Part shown: positions 18,465 through 29,810 of the stretch, one piece after another
Layout of the letters: each line of letters opens with the position of its first letter
How positions within the stretch are numbered: the first letter of the stretch is position 1
Source: Rickettsia typhi
GTDB taxonomy: Bacteria; Pseudomonadota; Alphaproteobacteria; Rickettsiales; UBA1997
Assembly: GCA_945872855.1 (NCBI GenBank)
Contig: CAMCAW010000012.1
Coordinates: 1 to 32,603, forward strand
Direction: 5' to 3'
Length of the DNA stretch: 32,603 nt
Made by a program: the position numbers and the translations under genes
Notes under the pieces: model-generated
Seen by the model: the letters and a program-made list of their open reading frames with translations, nothing else
What the model was told of the DNA's origin: nothing
The model's database searches: none

Positions 18465-18885
18465 TCTTAAAGCCAAAGTAAATTCTCTCATTCAAAATAA
18501 CAGTTCAGATAACGACAATAACACCTCTATTGGCCGCAAGATTGAGAGCATTAGCGCTAACTTTAAAAACACGCCAACAATTTTGGCAAAAGATTTAAAA
18601 ATTGAGGGCGATATTTTCAGTTCTGGATTGATCGAAATTGAAGGATTTGTGAAGGGAAATATTAACGGCAATTCTGTAATTATTCGTGAAGATGGAAATA
18701 TGGAAGGTGAGTTGATGGCTGAGTCTCTAAGTGTTAAAGGTATATTTACAGGAACAATCAGAGCGAGAAATGTTAATATTTCTAGCAAGGCCAGAATTAA
18801 TGGCTTGGTAGAATATTGTTCGCTTTCGGTTGAAGATGGCGCCTGTATTGATGGGCAGTTTAAACAAGTTGGATCGATTGATTAA
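18451..18885 (+). CDS. Bactofilin
   Basis: Beta-helical repeats: ILAKDLKIEGDIFSSGLIEIEGFVKGNINGNSVIIREDGNMEGELMAESLSVKGIFTGTIRARNVNISSKARINGLVEYCSLSVEDGACIDGQFK. Confidence 0.93.
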   Translation: MPIANLKAKVNSLIQNNSSDNDNNTSIGRKIESISANFKNTPTILAKDLKIEGDIFSSGLIEIEGFVKGNINGNSVIIREDGNMEGELMAESLSVKGIFTGTIRARNVNISSKARINGLVEYCSLSVEDGACIDGQFKQVGSID

Positions 18886-20240
18886 TAAGTCAATCTGCGC
18901 AAAATTTCTTCGCGATCTATCGCATTTACTAAAAATTTTATCTCTGGGCCATGCTCTTCTCCGCTTAGAGCCAAGCGAATTGGCATGAAGAGGTCTTTAC
19001 CTTTTCTATCGGTATTTTTCTTGATTTCGGCCAACCATTTATTCCAGCATTCTTTATCTGAGGTGTCTTGCGGCAGTAGGCTTGCTATTACCTTTAGAAA
19101 TTCTTGATTCTTTTCTTCGTGATTAAAATGGAATGGTTTTTTGCAGATATCCCACCATTTTTTAATTTCTGGCAACAAGCTGATATTTAGCTTCATAACT
19201 CGCCAAAATTCTTCATCAATTTCACTTAATTCTAATTTTTGTAAATGCGCCTTGATGTCATTAAAATCAAGGATTTGCAGCAATTTTTGGTTGATTGTTT
19301 CTAACTCGCCCAAATCATAATTTGTTGATGACTTGCTGAATTTGCTGAAATCGAAATTTGCAACTAATTCATCGAAATTTTTGTAGATTTTTATTGGTTC
19401 TGAAGTGCCAATTTGTGCTAGTAAACTGACAACTGCGAATGGCTCGAAGCCTTGATTGCGCAGGGTTTTTACATCGAAGCCGCCTTCGCGTTTGGAGATT
19501 TTTCCTTCCATCGCTTTCACTAAAGCGAGATGGGCAAAATGCGGAACGATGCCGCTCAATCCCGCCGCTATCAAGGCTTCAAAGATTTGAATTTGGATTG
19601 CGGTGTTGGTGATGTGGTCTTCGCCGCGGATAATATCGGTAACGCCGAGCTCGATGTCGTCAACAACCGAACAGAAAGTGTAGGTAGGAACATTGTTATC
19701 GCGCACTAGCACAGGATCGGAAAAATGGCGACCTCCATAAGTGATGCGGCCCTTGATTTTGTCGTCCCACGCCACAATTTTTTCTTCGAGTAGAAAACGG
19801 TAATGCGGCTTGAGGCCTTGCGCCCGTAAGCCTTCTTTTTGCTCTGCAGTTAAATTTAATGCCGCGCGATTATAGATTGGAGTCATGCCCGAAGCAACTT
19901 GCGCCTTGCGCTGCAAATTGAGTTCAGCCGCTGATTCGTAGCATTCATAGAGTCTACCAGATTTTATAAGCAGGTTTTTTGCCGCCTCATATTGCGCCAA
20001 ACGATCAGATTCTTTTACAAACATATCATATGACAAACCCAACCACGCCATATCTTGCGGGATCATTTCGCAATATTCTTCCCTCACCCTTTCAATATCA
20101 GTATCATCAAAACGCAGCATAAATTTGCCGCCAGTTTTTTTGGCGTAAAGAAAATTTATGATGGCCGCGCGAATATTGCCAACATGTAAGAAACCAGTAG
20201 GAGATGGGGCAAAGCGGCAAATGGTAGTCATTATTGCCAA
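18882..20240 (-). CDS. gltX: Glutamyl-tRNA synthetase (start probably MTTICRF)
   Basis: RFAPSPTGFLHVGNIRAAIINFLYAKKTGGKFMLRFDDTD; HLALVKAMEGKISKREGG (KMSKS-like). Confidence 0.96.
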   Translation of the reverse strand: MAIMTTICRFAPSPTGFLHVGNIRAAIINFLYAKKTGGKFMLRFDDTDIERVREEYCEMIPQDMAWLGLSYDMFVKESDRLAQYEAAKNLLIKSGRLYECYESAAELNLQRKAQVASGMTPIYNRAALNLTAEQKEGLRAQGLKPHYRFLLEEKIVAWDDKIKGRITYGGRHFSDPVLVRDNNVPTYTFCSVVDDIELGVTDIIRGEDHITNTAIQIQIFEALIAAGLSGIVPHFAHLALVKAMEGKISKREGGFDVKTLRNQGFEPFAVVSLLAQIGTSEPIKIYKNFDELVANFDFSKFSKSSTNYDLGELETINQKLLQILDFNDIKAHLQKLELSEIDEEFWRVMKLNISLLPEIKKWWDICKKPFHFNHEEKNQEFLKVIASLLPQDTSDKECWNKWLAEIKKNTDRKGKDLFMPIRLALSGEEHGPEIKFLVNAIDREEILRRLTY

Positions 20241-21910
20241 AATAAATTTGTTAAGGGATAGCGTCGATCCTTGTCGAAGGCCATATCGGAAATTTTAGGG
20301 CCAATCACCGACTGGCGCCTCTTATACTCGCTGCTATAAAAAAGTTTTGCAACTTTTTTTACTAAATCAGAATTAAAGCCTAATTCTATTATTTCTACGA
20401 CAGATTTTTGCTCTTCGATTAGCGCGAATAAAATTTTATCGAGAATTTCGTAAGGCGGAAGTGAGTCGCTGTCTTTTTGGTTATCGCGCAACTCGGCTGT
20501 AGGCTCTTTGATGATTATGCTTTGTGGAATTATGTTATTTATTTTATGCAAAGAAAGCGCCGGAACATTGCCATTACGCCATTTCACTAAATCGTAAATT
20601 TGTGTTTTATATAAATCTTTAATGGGGTTGAAGGCGCCGCACATATCGCCATAGAGCGTGGCGTAGCCTGTGGCGAGCTCGGATTTATTTCCCGTACTTA
20701 ATAATAATGCGCCCGTTGCGTTCGAAATTGTCATCAAAATATTGCCACGAATTCGTGATTGAAGATTTTCTCGCGCTAGGTCTGCAGCCTTGCTGTTAGC
20801 GGCTGCGCCACAATAATCGTATAAAGTTGCAACCATTGTCGCGAAAGAATTTTCAATTGAAATTACTTCTAAATTTAGGCCAAGATTTTTGGCGCATTCT
20901 TTGGCGTCAACCATTGACAATTCAGAGTTGAAGCGGCTTGGCAAGGCATAAATTTTAACATTCTCAGAACCTAAGGCATCGACAGCAATTGTGGCAACTA
21001 GCGCCGAATCAATGCCACCAGACATTCCGAGGATTACTTGGCTAAAATTATTTTTGCGAATATAATCGCGCAGGCCAAGAACACAGGCAGAGTAGTCGTT
21101 GCCAAGGCGCGATTGGCTTTCTTCATTACACAATTTCTTCTGGTTAACATCAACAAAACCCTTCTCCAACTCAATAACGGCGCTATCTTCGGCGAATCTC
21201 TTGAGGCTTAAAACTGTTTGCGCAGTTTCATCTAACGCAAACGAACCACCGTCAAACACTAGAGAATCCTGCGCTCCCACTTGATTCAAATATATCAAAG
21301 GCTTCTTCAATCTTTGCACAAATTGTTGCGTAATATGCTGGCGATTGGCGTGTTTATTGCTTGCATAAGGAGATGCATTGATCGAAATCACGCAATCAAA
21401 AACTTGCTCTTGCAATAAATAGAGATTTTTCAAATCCCAAATATCTTCACAAATCAACAGAGCCAAGGTCTGGCCACGAAATTCTATGAATGATAAAAAA
21501 CTTTCTGGCTCAAAATATCTCTTCTCATCAAACACGCCATAATTTGGCAAAGTTTTTTTATGCACGATTCTTTTTACCTCGCCATCTTCAAGAAAAAATG
21601 CCGCATTGTGAGTAATTTGTTTTTTAGAACGATTTAGTGAGATAGATGGCGAGCCCAAGATTATAGCGCATCGCGAGCCTTTTGTAGCCGCAATAATTTC
21701 TCTAATTTTTTCGTTAGCAGCTTCGATAAAATATTTTTTCAGCCATAAATCTTCGCAGGGATAACCCGTAACGGCCATCTCGCAAAACACCGCCAAATCT
21801 GCGTTTGCGGCTTCTGCCTTACGAAATTCTTGTAGGATTTTTTTTGTGTTACCATCTAAGTCGCCTACAGCCGTATTGATTTGCGCTAGATGGATTTTTA
21901 ATTTTGTCAT
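20231..21910 (-). CDS. nadE: NAD+ synthase, glutamine-hydrolysing (start likely MTKLKI at 21910; ORF opens at 21970)
   Basis: N-terminal nitrilase domain (INTAVGDLDGN, LICEDIWD), C-terminal ATP-pyrophosphatase (LGMSGGIDSALVATIAVDALG, LLSTGNKSELATGYATLYGDMCGAFNPIKDLYKTQIYDL). Confidence 0.96.
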   Translation of the reverse strand: MTKLKIHLAQINTAVGDLDGNTKKILQEFRKAEAANADLAVFCEMAVTGYPCEDLWLKKYFIEAANEKIREIIAATKGSRCAIILGSPSISLNRSKKQITHNAAFFLEDGEVKRIVHKKTLPNYGVFDEKRYFEPESFLSFIEFRGQTLALLICEDIWDLKNLYLLQEQVFDCVISINASPYASNKHANRQHITQQFVQRLKKPLIYLNQVGAQDSLVFDGGSFALDETAQTVLSLKRFAEDSAVIELEKGFVDVNQKKLCNEESQSRLGNDYSACVLGLRDYIRKNNFSQVILGMSGGIDSALVATIAVDALGSENVKIYALPSRFNSELSMVDAKECAKNLGLNLEVISIENSFATMVATLYDYCGAAANSKAADLARENLQSRIRGNILMTISNATGALLLSTGNKSELATGYATLYGDMCGAFNPIKDLYKTQIYDLVKWRNGNVPALSLHKINNIIPQSIIIKEPTAELRDNQKDSDSLPPYEILDKILFALIEEQKSVVEIIELGFNSDLVKKVAKLFYSSEYKRRQSVIGPKISDMAFDKDRRYPLTNLFWQ

Positions 21911-21941
21911 GTTTGATATTTTGCGTTGGCAACAAATTATG

Positions 21942-23477
21942 TTACAAATTATTCTGATTTTGTAATGCAATTTGTTGTTTAATAATCTCGCTCACAATAG
22001 CCAGCCCGCCTTCATAATCAACGCGCAAACCATTTATATGATTGTAAAAATTGGTTTTTTTTGCCTCTTCCAAGCTTTCAGAAAACGGTATGAGAGCTTG
22101 GCAATAGTGGTTTGCCTCACCAAAATAAACATCTTTGCCATTACCTACAATTAAAAAATCGCAACCAATTTCGACCACCTCGCGATACTTGTTTTTCAAG
22201 TATTCATCTTGGTTTAATTGCTGCAAAATAAATTGAATTTTGTGCGTAAGATTTTTTTCCTCAGCATCAGATAAATAATCAACGACCGCCTCAGCCCTTG
22301 AAGCACCTGTTGTTAGGCAGGTAGTAAAATTTTTCTCATCATAAGAAATGCTCTTGCGAAACACCGCGCCAACAACTTTAAAATTACCATCAGACATTTT
22401 GGCAAGATTAATTCTGATGTCTCCAAGTCTTACTCCCTCTAGGAACGGCTGCATCAATATATTTTTGCCATACAAAGAATTAATAGCATCAGAAATTTCT
22501 TTTGGCGAAATTTCGCTGATCTTTTTTGCGCCTAATATTTGCTGCGCAGAAACTGGCAACACTTCTTTTTGCTGGGCTGGAGGCACTTGCACTAAAGTTG
22601 GCTTTGCCAATATTTCTTTAGATGGCGCCTGCCATGTTTTGCAGAATTGTATAAAGCATAAAATATTTACAATCTCATTCGCATCTTGCAGATCCTTGCC
22701 AGCATTGATCTCGTAAAGCTGAGTTGAAATTAATTCTGCAATGGTTTTTGTTTTTAACTGTGCCAAATTCAAGCCCTCATCTTTTATTTCAATCGCAAAA
22801 ACACCTAACGCTTGTGCAGAATCATCGGGCTTAAAAACGATTTTTTGTTTTGTAGTAGAAAAAATTTTACTATATTTTTGCGCAATTTTTTGCAGTTTTT
22901 GCGGCAATTCTAAATCGCCATAAAATGATGTGGCTGTAGGAGTTGCAAGATCGTCATAACCTTGCGATAAAACTAACGGAAATTCTTTATCCGCATAAGC
23001 ATTAACAGGAAAATTAAAAATAAAATTTTGCAAAAAAATATTTTTTAACCGCAACAAAAAATCACCAATCAAAGTTTTACCAACTGGTGGAAACGGCGCC
23101 TTCATTGGCTCTAACCGCTGTATTACAAAATTTATTTCACTAAAGAAAATATTTCTTCGCTCCAATAAAATATTTTCTAAAGCACAAAACTCTTCAACCA
23201 AAACATCTCGCGACCCTTGTTGCAAGAGCCACGAAAGCATATCAACAATTTTATGATTTTCCTGTTTATATTTTTCAACAAGCAACAAAGCGTTGCCTTT
23301 ATTAAGATGAACAACATCAATCATTTTCTGCACATCAAAATTCTCACCATCGGCAGCAATTTTATAAACATAAACATCATGCCCCAACCCAACAGCCGCA
23401 AGGGTATAAGCCAGAGTAGTATTCTTCCCCAACACCATCTTCCCAAAATCTTCATTAATGATAACTAATATTTTCAC
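21942..23477 (-). CDS. Divergent glutathione-synthetase-like (GshB-type) ATP-grasp protein, enlarged (511 aa)
   Basis: N-terminus MKILVIINEDFGKMVLGKNTTLAYTLAAVGLGHDVYVYKI resembles prokaryotic GshB. C-terminal ILMQPFLEGVRLGDIRINLAKM.., AVFRKS, EIGCDFLIVGN..YFGEANHYCQ is ATP-grasp-like. An extra segment sits in the middle. Confidence 0.6.
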   Translation of the reverse strand: MKILVIINEDFGKMVLGKNTTLAYTLAAVGLGHDVYVYKIAADGENFDVQKMIDVVHLNKGNALLLVEKYKQENHKIVDMLSWLLQQGSRDVLVEEFCALENILLERRNIFFSEINFVIQRLEPMKAPFPPVGKTLIGDFLLRLKNIFLQNFIFNFPVNAYADKEFPLVLSQGYDDLATPTATSFYGDLELPQKLQKIAQKYSKIFSTTKQKIVFKPDDSAQALGVFAIEIKDEGLNLAQLKTKTIAELISTQLYEINAGKDLQDANEIVNILCFIQFCKTWQAPSKEILAKPTLVQVPPAQQKEVLPVSAQQILGAKKISEISPKEISDAINSLYGKNILMQPFLEGVRLGDIRINLAKMSDGNFKVVGAVFRKSISYDEKNFTTCLTTGASRAEAVVDYLSDAEEKNLTHKIQFILQQLNQDEYLKNKYREVVEIGCDFLIVGNGKDVYFGEANHYCQALIPFSESLEEAKKTNFYNHINGLRVDYEGGLAIVSEIIKQQIALQNQNNL

Positions 23478-23612
23478 TAAAATTTAAAAAAATTGAGACC
23501 AAAAAACCCCAGTAAAAAATGGAGAGAATCAATTCACTCTAGACCAAAAACAATCTCAAAAGAAAAAGGGAAAGGAAAGATCAGAAGTCTAATTCTAAAA
23601 CCCCAAGAAAAG

Positions 23613-23695
23613 AAAAAATCCCTTCCAGATATACTTCGCCCCTTAGACAGCGGCGCGCCGAACTCGGTTCGAAGCATATCGGGAAGGGGTTTTTT
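23613..23695 (-). repeat. Palindromic element R3: 26-bp arms (3 differences) around core 23639-23669 (core reads on - strand); likely eno terminator
   Basis: Left arm AAAAAATCCCTTCCAGATATACTTCG; right arm CGAAGCATATCGGGAAGGGGTTTTTT; reverse-complement core AACCGAGTTCGGCGCGCCGCTGTCTAAGGGG. Starts 14 bp after the eno stop. Confidence 0.9.
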
Positions 23696-23708
23696 CGAGG
23701 ATAGGGAA

Positions 23709-24980
<1,272 letters not shown>

Positions 24981-25054
24981 TTAAATTAAAATAAATTATC
25001 AAGACCGTCTGCGCCACAAGAGCGGCCAGCCGGATTATTACAGAAAAATTTTTA

Positions 25055-26017
25055 TTATTTCAAACCTCTCGCACTACGCGCCTTCAAAACATCATTCTTA
25101 TAGGCCTCGTTCATGATTAGCGGCAATGGAAAGGGCGTAAAAGCTCCGCCGCCTTTCAAAATATAAATCCCCACCGCGCGGTTCGCTTGCTGTTGAACGC
25201 CTTTTTGCGTGATGATATCGGGGAAGTCTTCGCCAAACGAGCGTGTTTCAATCAAGTCTTTTGCGACACCATTTTGCACCAAATAATTACGCACCATTTC
25301 AACGCGCTTCAAAGCCAGATTTTCGTTATATAACACATTGCCTGAACGATCGGCGTTACCGACCAGCAGCACGCGATAATTGCCATTTAGAGTGAATAAA
25401 TATTTTATCACCTCAATTAATTTTTTATTGGCTTTATCGTTTGTATTAAAAACATCGAGATCAAAAAGGATCTCGAAGCGCTCAAAATCTGGTTCAATGA
25501 CGATCGTTTTAGGCTGACGATCCTTGTGTAAATCATCGACATATTTTTCAATTTCATCGAGCAATTTATAGAATCTAGTTTTGCATTTTGACAATTCTCC
25601 AGTTCTAAAGGCTGGCTTTGAATCCTTGCTAATCCAGCAATCGTAAAGAAAAGTTAAGTGCGCCGCTTGAATTGGTAAAGCTTTTTGCACTTCGTAAGTT
25701 GAGATATTTTCGAGTCTTTTTTGCGCAGCAACAGCATCTTCGCGCTCTGCCATAGCACTGCCCCATCTAACTGGGCTTTCGGGAGTAACTTTATAACCAT
25801 GCGAAACATTCAAGCCTTTTTTGGCGAAATATTCAGAATCGTGCCAATTGCCGCTGCTGGCAAGGCTGCGCGAATATTCTAAATATTCTAGGGAGAGGTA
25901 TGAGCTGTAGAAATTATCCAATTTTAGGCCATTCTCAAGTTGCGCCAGCTCGTGTAGATTGCTGGCGCAAGAGGTTGTAAACAATAAAACTGTAAGTTGG
26001 AAAAATTTTTTGAACAT
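25055..26017 (-). CDS. OmpA-family C-terminal domain lipoprotein
   Basis: Lipobox-like LTVLLFTTSCA; OmpA/MotB-like VLLVGNADRSGNVLYNENLALKRVEMVRNYLVQNGV..DLIETRSFGE. Confidence 0.85.
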   Translation of the reverse strand: MFKKFFQLTVLLFTTSCASNLHELAQLENGLKLDNFYSSYLSLEYLEYSRSLASSGNWHDSEYFAKKGLNVSHGYKVTPESPVRWGSAMAEREDAVAAQKRLENISTYEVQKALPIQAAHLTFLYDCWISKDSKPAFRTGELSKCKTRFYKLLDEIEKYVDDLHKDRQPKTIVIEPDFERFEILFDLDVFNTNDKANKKLIEVIKYLFTLNGNYRVLLVGNADRSGNVLYNENLALKRVEMVRNYLVQNGVAKDLIETRSFGEDFPDIITQKGVQQQANRAVGIYILKGGGAFTPFPLPLIMNEAYKNDVLKARSARGLK

Positions 26018-26084
26018 TTAGGCAATAGGAATTAAAACACCTAGACAAATGCTAAAGACTAAATGTTAAAATGTTAAATTCTTT

Positions 26085-27782
26085 TTAAGAATTCATTGAT
26101 TTAAAGAACTCTTCATTGCTCTTAGAATGCTCAATTTTATTCAGCAAGAATTCCATTGCTTCAACAGAACTCATTGAATTAACAATTCTACGCAGCATCC
26201 AAGTTTTTGAAAGCGTCGCGCGCTCAACCAATAACTCTTCTTTACGCGTTCCCGACTTAGTAATATCAATAGCCGGGAAGATTCTTTTATCTGAAATTTT
26301 GCGATCCAAGATAACTTCTGAGTTACCCGTTCCTTTAAATTCTTCAAAAATAACTTCATCCATTTTTGAGCCAGTATCAACTAGCGCCGTAGCAATGATA
26401 GTAAGCGATCCGCCTTCTTCAATATTTCTGGCTGCACCAAAAAATCTCTTTGGTTTTTGCAGTGCGTTTGAATCTACGCCACCAGTTAAAACTTTTCCTG
26501 ATGATGGAATCACGGTGTTGTAGGCTCGCGCCAAGCGTGTGATTGAGTCTAGCAAAATCACCACGTCTTTTTTGGCCTCAACCAAGCGTTTCGCTTTTTC
26601 GATAACCATCTCGGCAAGCTGCACGTGGCGTATTGCTGGTTCATCAAAAGTTGAACTAACAACTTCGCCTTTTACAGAGCGAAGCATATCCGTAACTTCT
26701 TCTGGACGCTCGTCAATCAATAGCACAAGTAGGATAACTTCGGGGTGATTGCTGGCAATTGCATGGGCAATATTTTGCATCAAAGAAGTTTTACCAGTGC
26801 GTGGAGGCGCGACAATCAAGGCTCGTTGACCTTTACCCATCGGCGAAATCATATCGATAACCCGAGTAGAAATATCGCCGTTAATTGGCGCAATTTCTTC
26901 AAGATGCAACTTTTTTTGCGGATAAAGCGGCGTTAAATCATCGAATAAAACGCGATTTCTGATTTTTTCTACAGCATCAAAATTCACTTCGCTAACACGC
27001 AATAAAGCGAAATAACGCTCGCCTTTTTTTGGAGCGCGAATCTGCCCTTTAACCGTATCTCCCGTGCGCAGACCGAATCTTTTAATTTGGCTTGGCGAGA
27101 CATAAATATCGTCTGAACCGGGGAAATAATTTGTTTCTGGCGCGCGTAAAAATCCGAAACCATCGGGCAAAGTTTCTAACACACCTTCGCCAACGATAAT
27201 ATTTTCAGGATGTTGGTCGGAGAAATTTTTCAATATGTGATAGATAATATCTTGGCGACCGAAATCTCCAATATTGTCCAATCCATTCTCGCGAGCCACT
27301 TCTACCAAGCTTTCTACTGGTTTCGACTTTAGGCTTTTTAGCTCAAGAACTTTGCCATTTTCGCTGGCTTTTTTAGCTTGATCGCCGTAATCATCTTCAT
27401 CATCAACATTATTGTTATTGTTGCGCGAATCGTTGTTGCGCGAGTCTTGCGAGCTGTTGCGAGAATCAGAACGTGAATCTTGACCACGAAAATCGTTGCG
27501 TGAATCTTGATCGCGTGAATCTAAGCCGCGATCTTGCCCACGAGAGCCTGAACCGCGCGAATCTGATGAACCTTGTCTACTAATTAAATTTCTCACTGGA
27601 AAATTGCGTTGTTGATAATTATTGCCCGCAGGAGCTGCTTGCGCTTGCTGTGCTTGTTGCGGAGCTTGTTCTTGCGCTCGATTTGCATCAACTGCATTAT
27701 TTTGTGCGGGCTGCTGCGCCTCGTTGCCAGTAGTGTTTGCGTTATCAGAAGCGCCGTAGCGAAGTGTAAGAGTGGAAGACAT
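26085..27782 (-). CDS. rho: Transcription termination factor Rho with a long, repetitive disordered N-terminal extension
   Basis: Rho core: [16 protein letters not shown]-type ([47 protein letters not shown]), [46 protein letters not shown]. First ~145 aa are Q/N/S/R/D-rich low complexity. Confidence 0.97.
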   Translation of the reverse strand: MSSTLTLRYGASDNANTTGNEAQQPAQNNAVDANRAQEQAPQQAQQAQAAPAGNNYQQRNFPVRNLISRQGSSDSRGSGSRGQDRGLDSRDQDSRNDFRGQDSRSDSRNSSQDSRNNDSRNNNNNVDDEDDYGDQAKKASENGKVLELKSLKSKPVESLVEVARENGLDNIGDFGRQDIIYHILKNFSDQHPENIIVGEGVLETLPDGFGFLRAPETNYFPGSDDIYVSPSQIKRFGLRTGDTVKGQIRAPKKGERYFALLRVSEVNFDAVEKIRNRVLFDDLTPLYPQKKLHLEEIAPINGDISTRVIDMISPMGKGQRALIVAPPRTGKTSLMQNIAHAIASNHPEVILLVLLIDERPEEVTDMLRSVKGEVVSSTFDEPAIRHVQLAEMVIEKAKRLVEAKKDVVILLDSITRLARAYNTVIPSSGKVLTGGVDSNALQKPKRFFGAARNIEEGGSLTIIATALVDTGSKMDEVIFEEFKGTGNSEVILDRKISDKRIFPAIDITKSGTRKEELLVERATLSKTWMLRRIVNSMSSVEAMEFLLNKIEHSKSNEEFFKSMNS

Positions 27783-27979
27783 TTAAAAAAGATTTATTGA
27801 TATTTTGTCAAAAATGATGGAGAAAGCTTGAAAACTAGAATGCAATTATGTGGGAAAACTTGATTATTTATTTTGAAAAAGTATCTGAAATAAGCAGTGA
27901 AGATGCCCTCCCATCTGCGGAGGAAACTGGGCAAAATTATATAAACCGACTTATTTTAGTCAAGCAATTTTTAATTTTG

Positions 27980-28591
27980 TTAAAAAAGCCAATCTTTGAT
28001 ATAGTGCAAAACCTCTACTCCCACAAAAATCGTCGTGACTGAAATTGAAATTCCAATTAAGCCAACAACAATTCCGCAAATCACCGCCAAGCCGTCTTTT
28101 CCGAGCAAGCCAAAGGCAATTATCAAAATTCCGAAACCGGGAATGAAGTTGGAGAGAGGCATCGGCAATAAAATAAAAGTTGAAAAAACGAAAACAAAAA
28201 AGCCTACAATCCTTTCTGCAAAAGGCTTCGTCATAAAATAAAAGCGCGGACGTAAGATGCTTTCAACTCTTCTAATATAAGGCGAAGACTTACGCACCAA
28301 GGTTGCAAGCGTCGATCTTTTGACTGTAAGTTTAGCGAATCTTTGCGGCAATTTTGGCGATTTAAAACCCACCATCATCTGCAAAGAAAAAATCACCAAT
28401 GGCACGGATATAATGCTTGGAAATGGCGGCGGCAGAGGAATGAGAATGCCAAAAGCAAAAACCATCACTGCCAAGCCAAAGCCAACTCCCTCCATGGCCG
28501 CCATCAAATCGGCTATCAGCACGCGATCGGAGGAGGAGCTGTTGACAACGCCTTCAATAGCATCTGTTGCAATAACTTTTCTTTGATCCAT
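27980..28591 (-). CDS. ExoD-family membrane protein
   Basis: LMAAMEGVGFGLAVMVFAFGILIPLPPPFPSIISVPLVIFSLQMMVG and ILLPMPLSNFIPGFGILIIAFGLLGKDGLAVICG, ExoD hallmarks. Confidence 0.85.
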   Translation of the reverse strand: MDQRKVIATDAIEGVVNSSSSDRVLIADLMAAMEGVGFGLAVMVFAFGILIPLPPPFPSIISVPLVIFSLQMMVGFKSPKLPQRFAKLTVKRSTLATLVRKSSPYIRRVESILRPRFYFMTKPFAERIVGFFVFVFSTFILLPMPLSNFIPGFGILIIAFGLLGKDGLAVICGIVVGLIGISISVTTIFVGVEVLHYIKDWLF

Positions 28592-28597
28592 TTTGGT

Positions 28598-28786
28598 TTA
28601 ATTATTTTTCTCTTCTTCTTTATTCTTACCTTCTCCCTCAAGCTCTGGCTTCTTATCGCCCTTCAAACCATCTTTAAAATTGCGAATCGATTTACCAATA
28701 TCGCCCATTACGTTAGGCAATTTTCCTGCGCCAAAAAAGATAAAAACAATCACTAAAATTAAAACTAATTCCCAAATTCTACCCAT
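28598..28786 (-). CDS. tatA: Sec-independent protein translocase TatA (start likely MGRIWE)
   Basis: MGRIWELVLILVIVFIFFGAGKLPNVMGDIGKSIRNFKDGLKGD: TM, FGAGKLP hinge and amphipathic helix. Confidence 0.92.
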   Translation of the reverse strand: MGRIWELVLILVIVFIFFGAGKLPNVMGDIGKSIRNFKDGLKGDKKPELEGEGKNKEEEKNN

Positions 28787-28842
28787 AAAATCTCCAAAAA
28801 AATACCATTGAAACCAATTTCTAAATTCTATAAGCAAAAAAC

Positions 28843-29787
28843 TTAGCTTTTAACCTCAAGCAAATTCATCAATTCGCCCCATTCTCTAGCGCTTAAGCCA
28901 GAATTTTCTTGCTCAATTTTTACGCCAGAAACCATTTTTTTAATCACTTCTAATGCCGCGCCAGAAACCTCTTTTCCTTCTTTGCGATGCTTCATGAAAG
29001 CCTCAAAGCAATGCGGAACCCATTTTTGCACAAGATCTAACATTATATCTGCATAAACACGAATTTCATATTGCGCATGGCCATCTGAACGCAAGTGCAA
29101 AAAATTTAACAAGTTGTGTAAATCGATTTTCCAGTACCATTGGGTATAGCAATTGATTGGCAGATTCATCCGCGCCAGCTCTCGCGCGAGACCGTCCTTA
29201 CTTTCATCAACAATATTGCCGTTAGCATCTTGGTTGATCATCTCGAGATAGTGTCCGTATGAGTTGGTGGCATCTTGTTTGAGAATTTCTAGCACGCGCT
29301 TTTGCTCCTCCGCGCTTAATTGGCGGGCTTCGTCTCGGCCTTGATGATTCACTTTTGATTGCGCCGCTAAATGCTCGTTGCGCGGAATGTAGAATTCGTC
29401 TTCCATGATTGAATAGCGCGCAGAATATTCGTTGATTGAGGCTGTGCGATGGCGAATCCATTGGCGCGCTACAAAAATTGGCAGCTTAATGTGAAATTTT
29501 ATTTCGCACATTTCGAATGGCGTAGTATGACGGTGAGCCATGAGGTAGTTGATTAGACCGCGATCGGCGTTAACTTTTTTTGTGCCAGCGCCATAAGATA
29601 CACGAGCCGCCTGAACTACAGCCGCATCGTTTCCCATGTAGTCTATTACTCTTACAAAACCGTGATCTAACGCTTCGAATGGCGTATATAAAGCCTCTTC
29701 AAGTGCTGGAGATACTGGGCGCAGGGTTGTAAATTGTTGCGCGCGCAGCAAGGAAATTTCTTCTAGCTGTTCTTTTTTGATGACCAT
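28843..29787 (-). CDS. thyX: FAD-dependent thymidylate synthase
   Basis: ThyX motif [38 protein letters not shown]. Confidence 0.97.
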   Translation of the reverse strand: MVIKKEQLEEISLLRAQQFTTLRPVSPALEEALYTPFEALDHGFVRVIDYMGNDAAVVQAARVSYGAGTKKVNADRGLINYLMAHRHTTPFEMCEIKFHIKLPIFVARQWIRHRTASINEYSARYSIMEDEFYIPRNEHLAAQSKVNHQGRDEARQLSAEEQKRVLEILKQDATNSYGHYLEMINQDANGNIVDESKDGLARELARMNLPINCYTQWYWKIDLHNLLNFLHLRSDGHAQYEIRVYADIMLDLVQKWVPHCFEAFMKHRKEGKEVSGAALEVIKKMVSGVKIEQENSGLSAREWGELMNLLEVKS

Positions 29788-29810
29788 TTTTAAATTAGGA
29801 AATAGTATTG

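Noticed and set aside
27848-28042. 64-aa plus-strand ORF overlapping the end of exoD
   Set aside because: Overlaps a confident minus-strand gene and has no recognisable domain.
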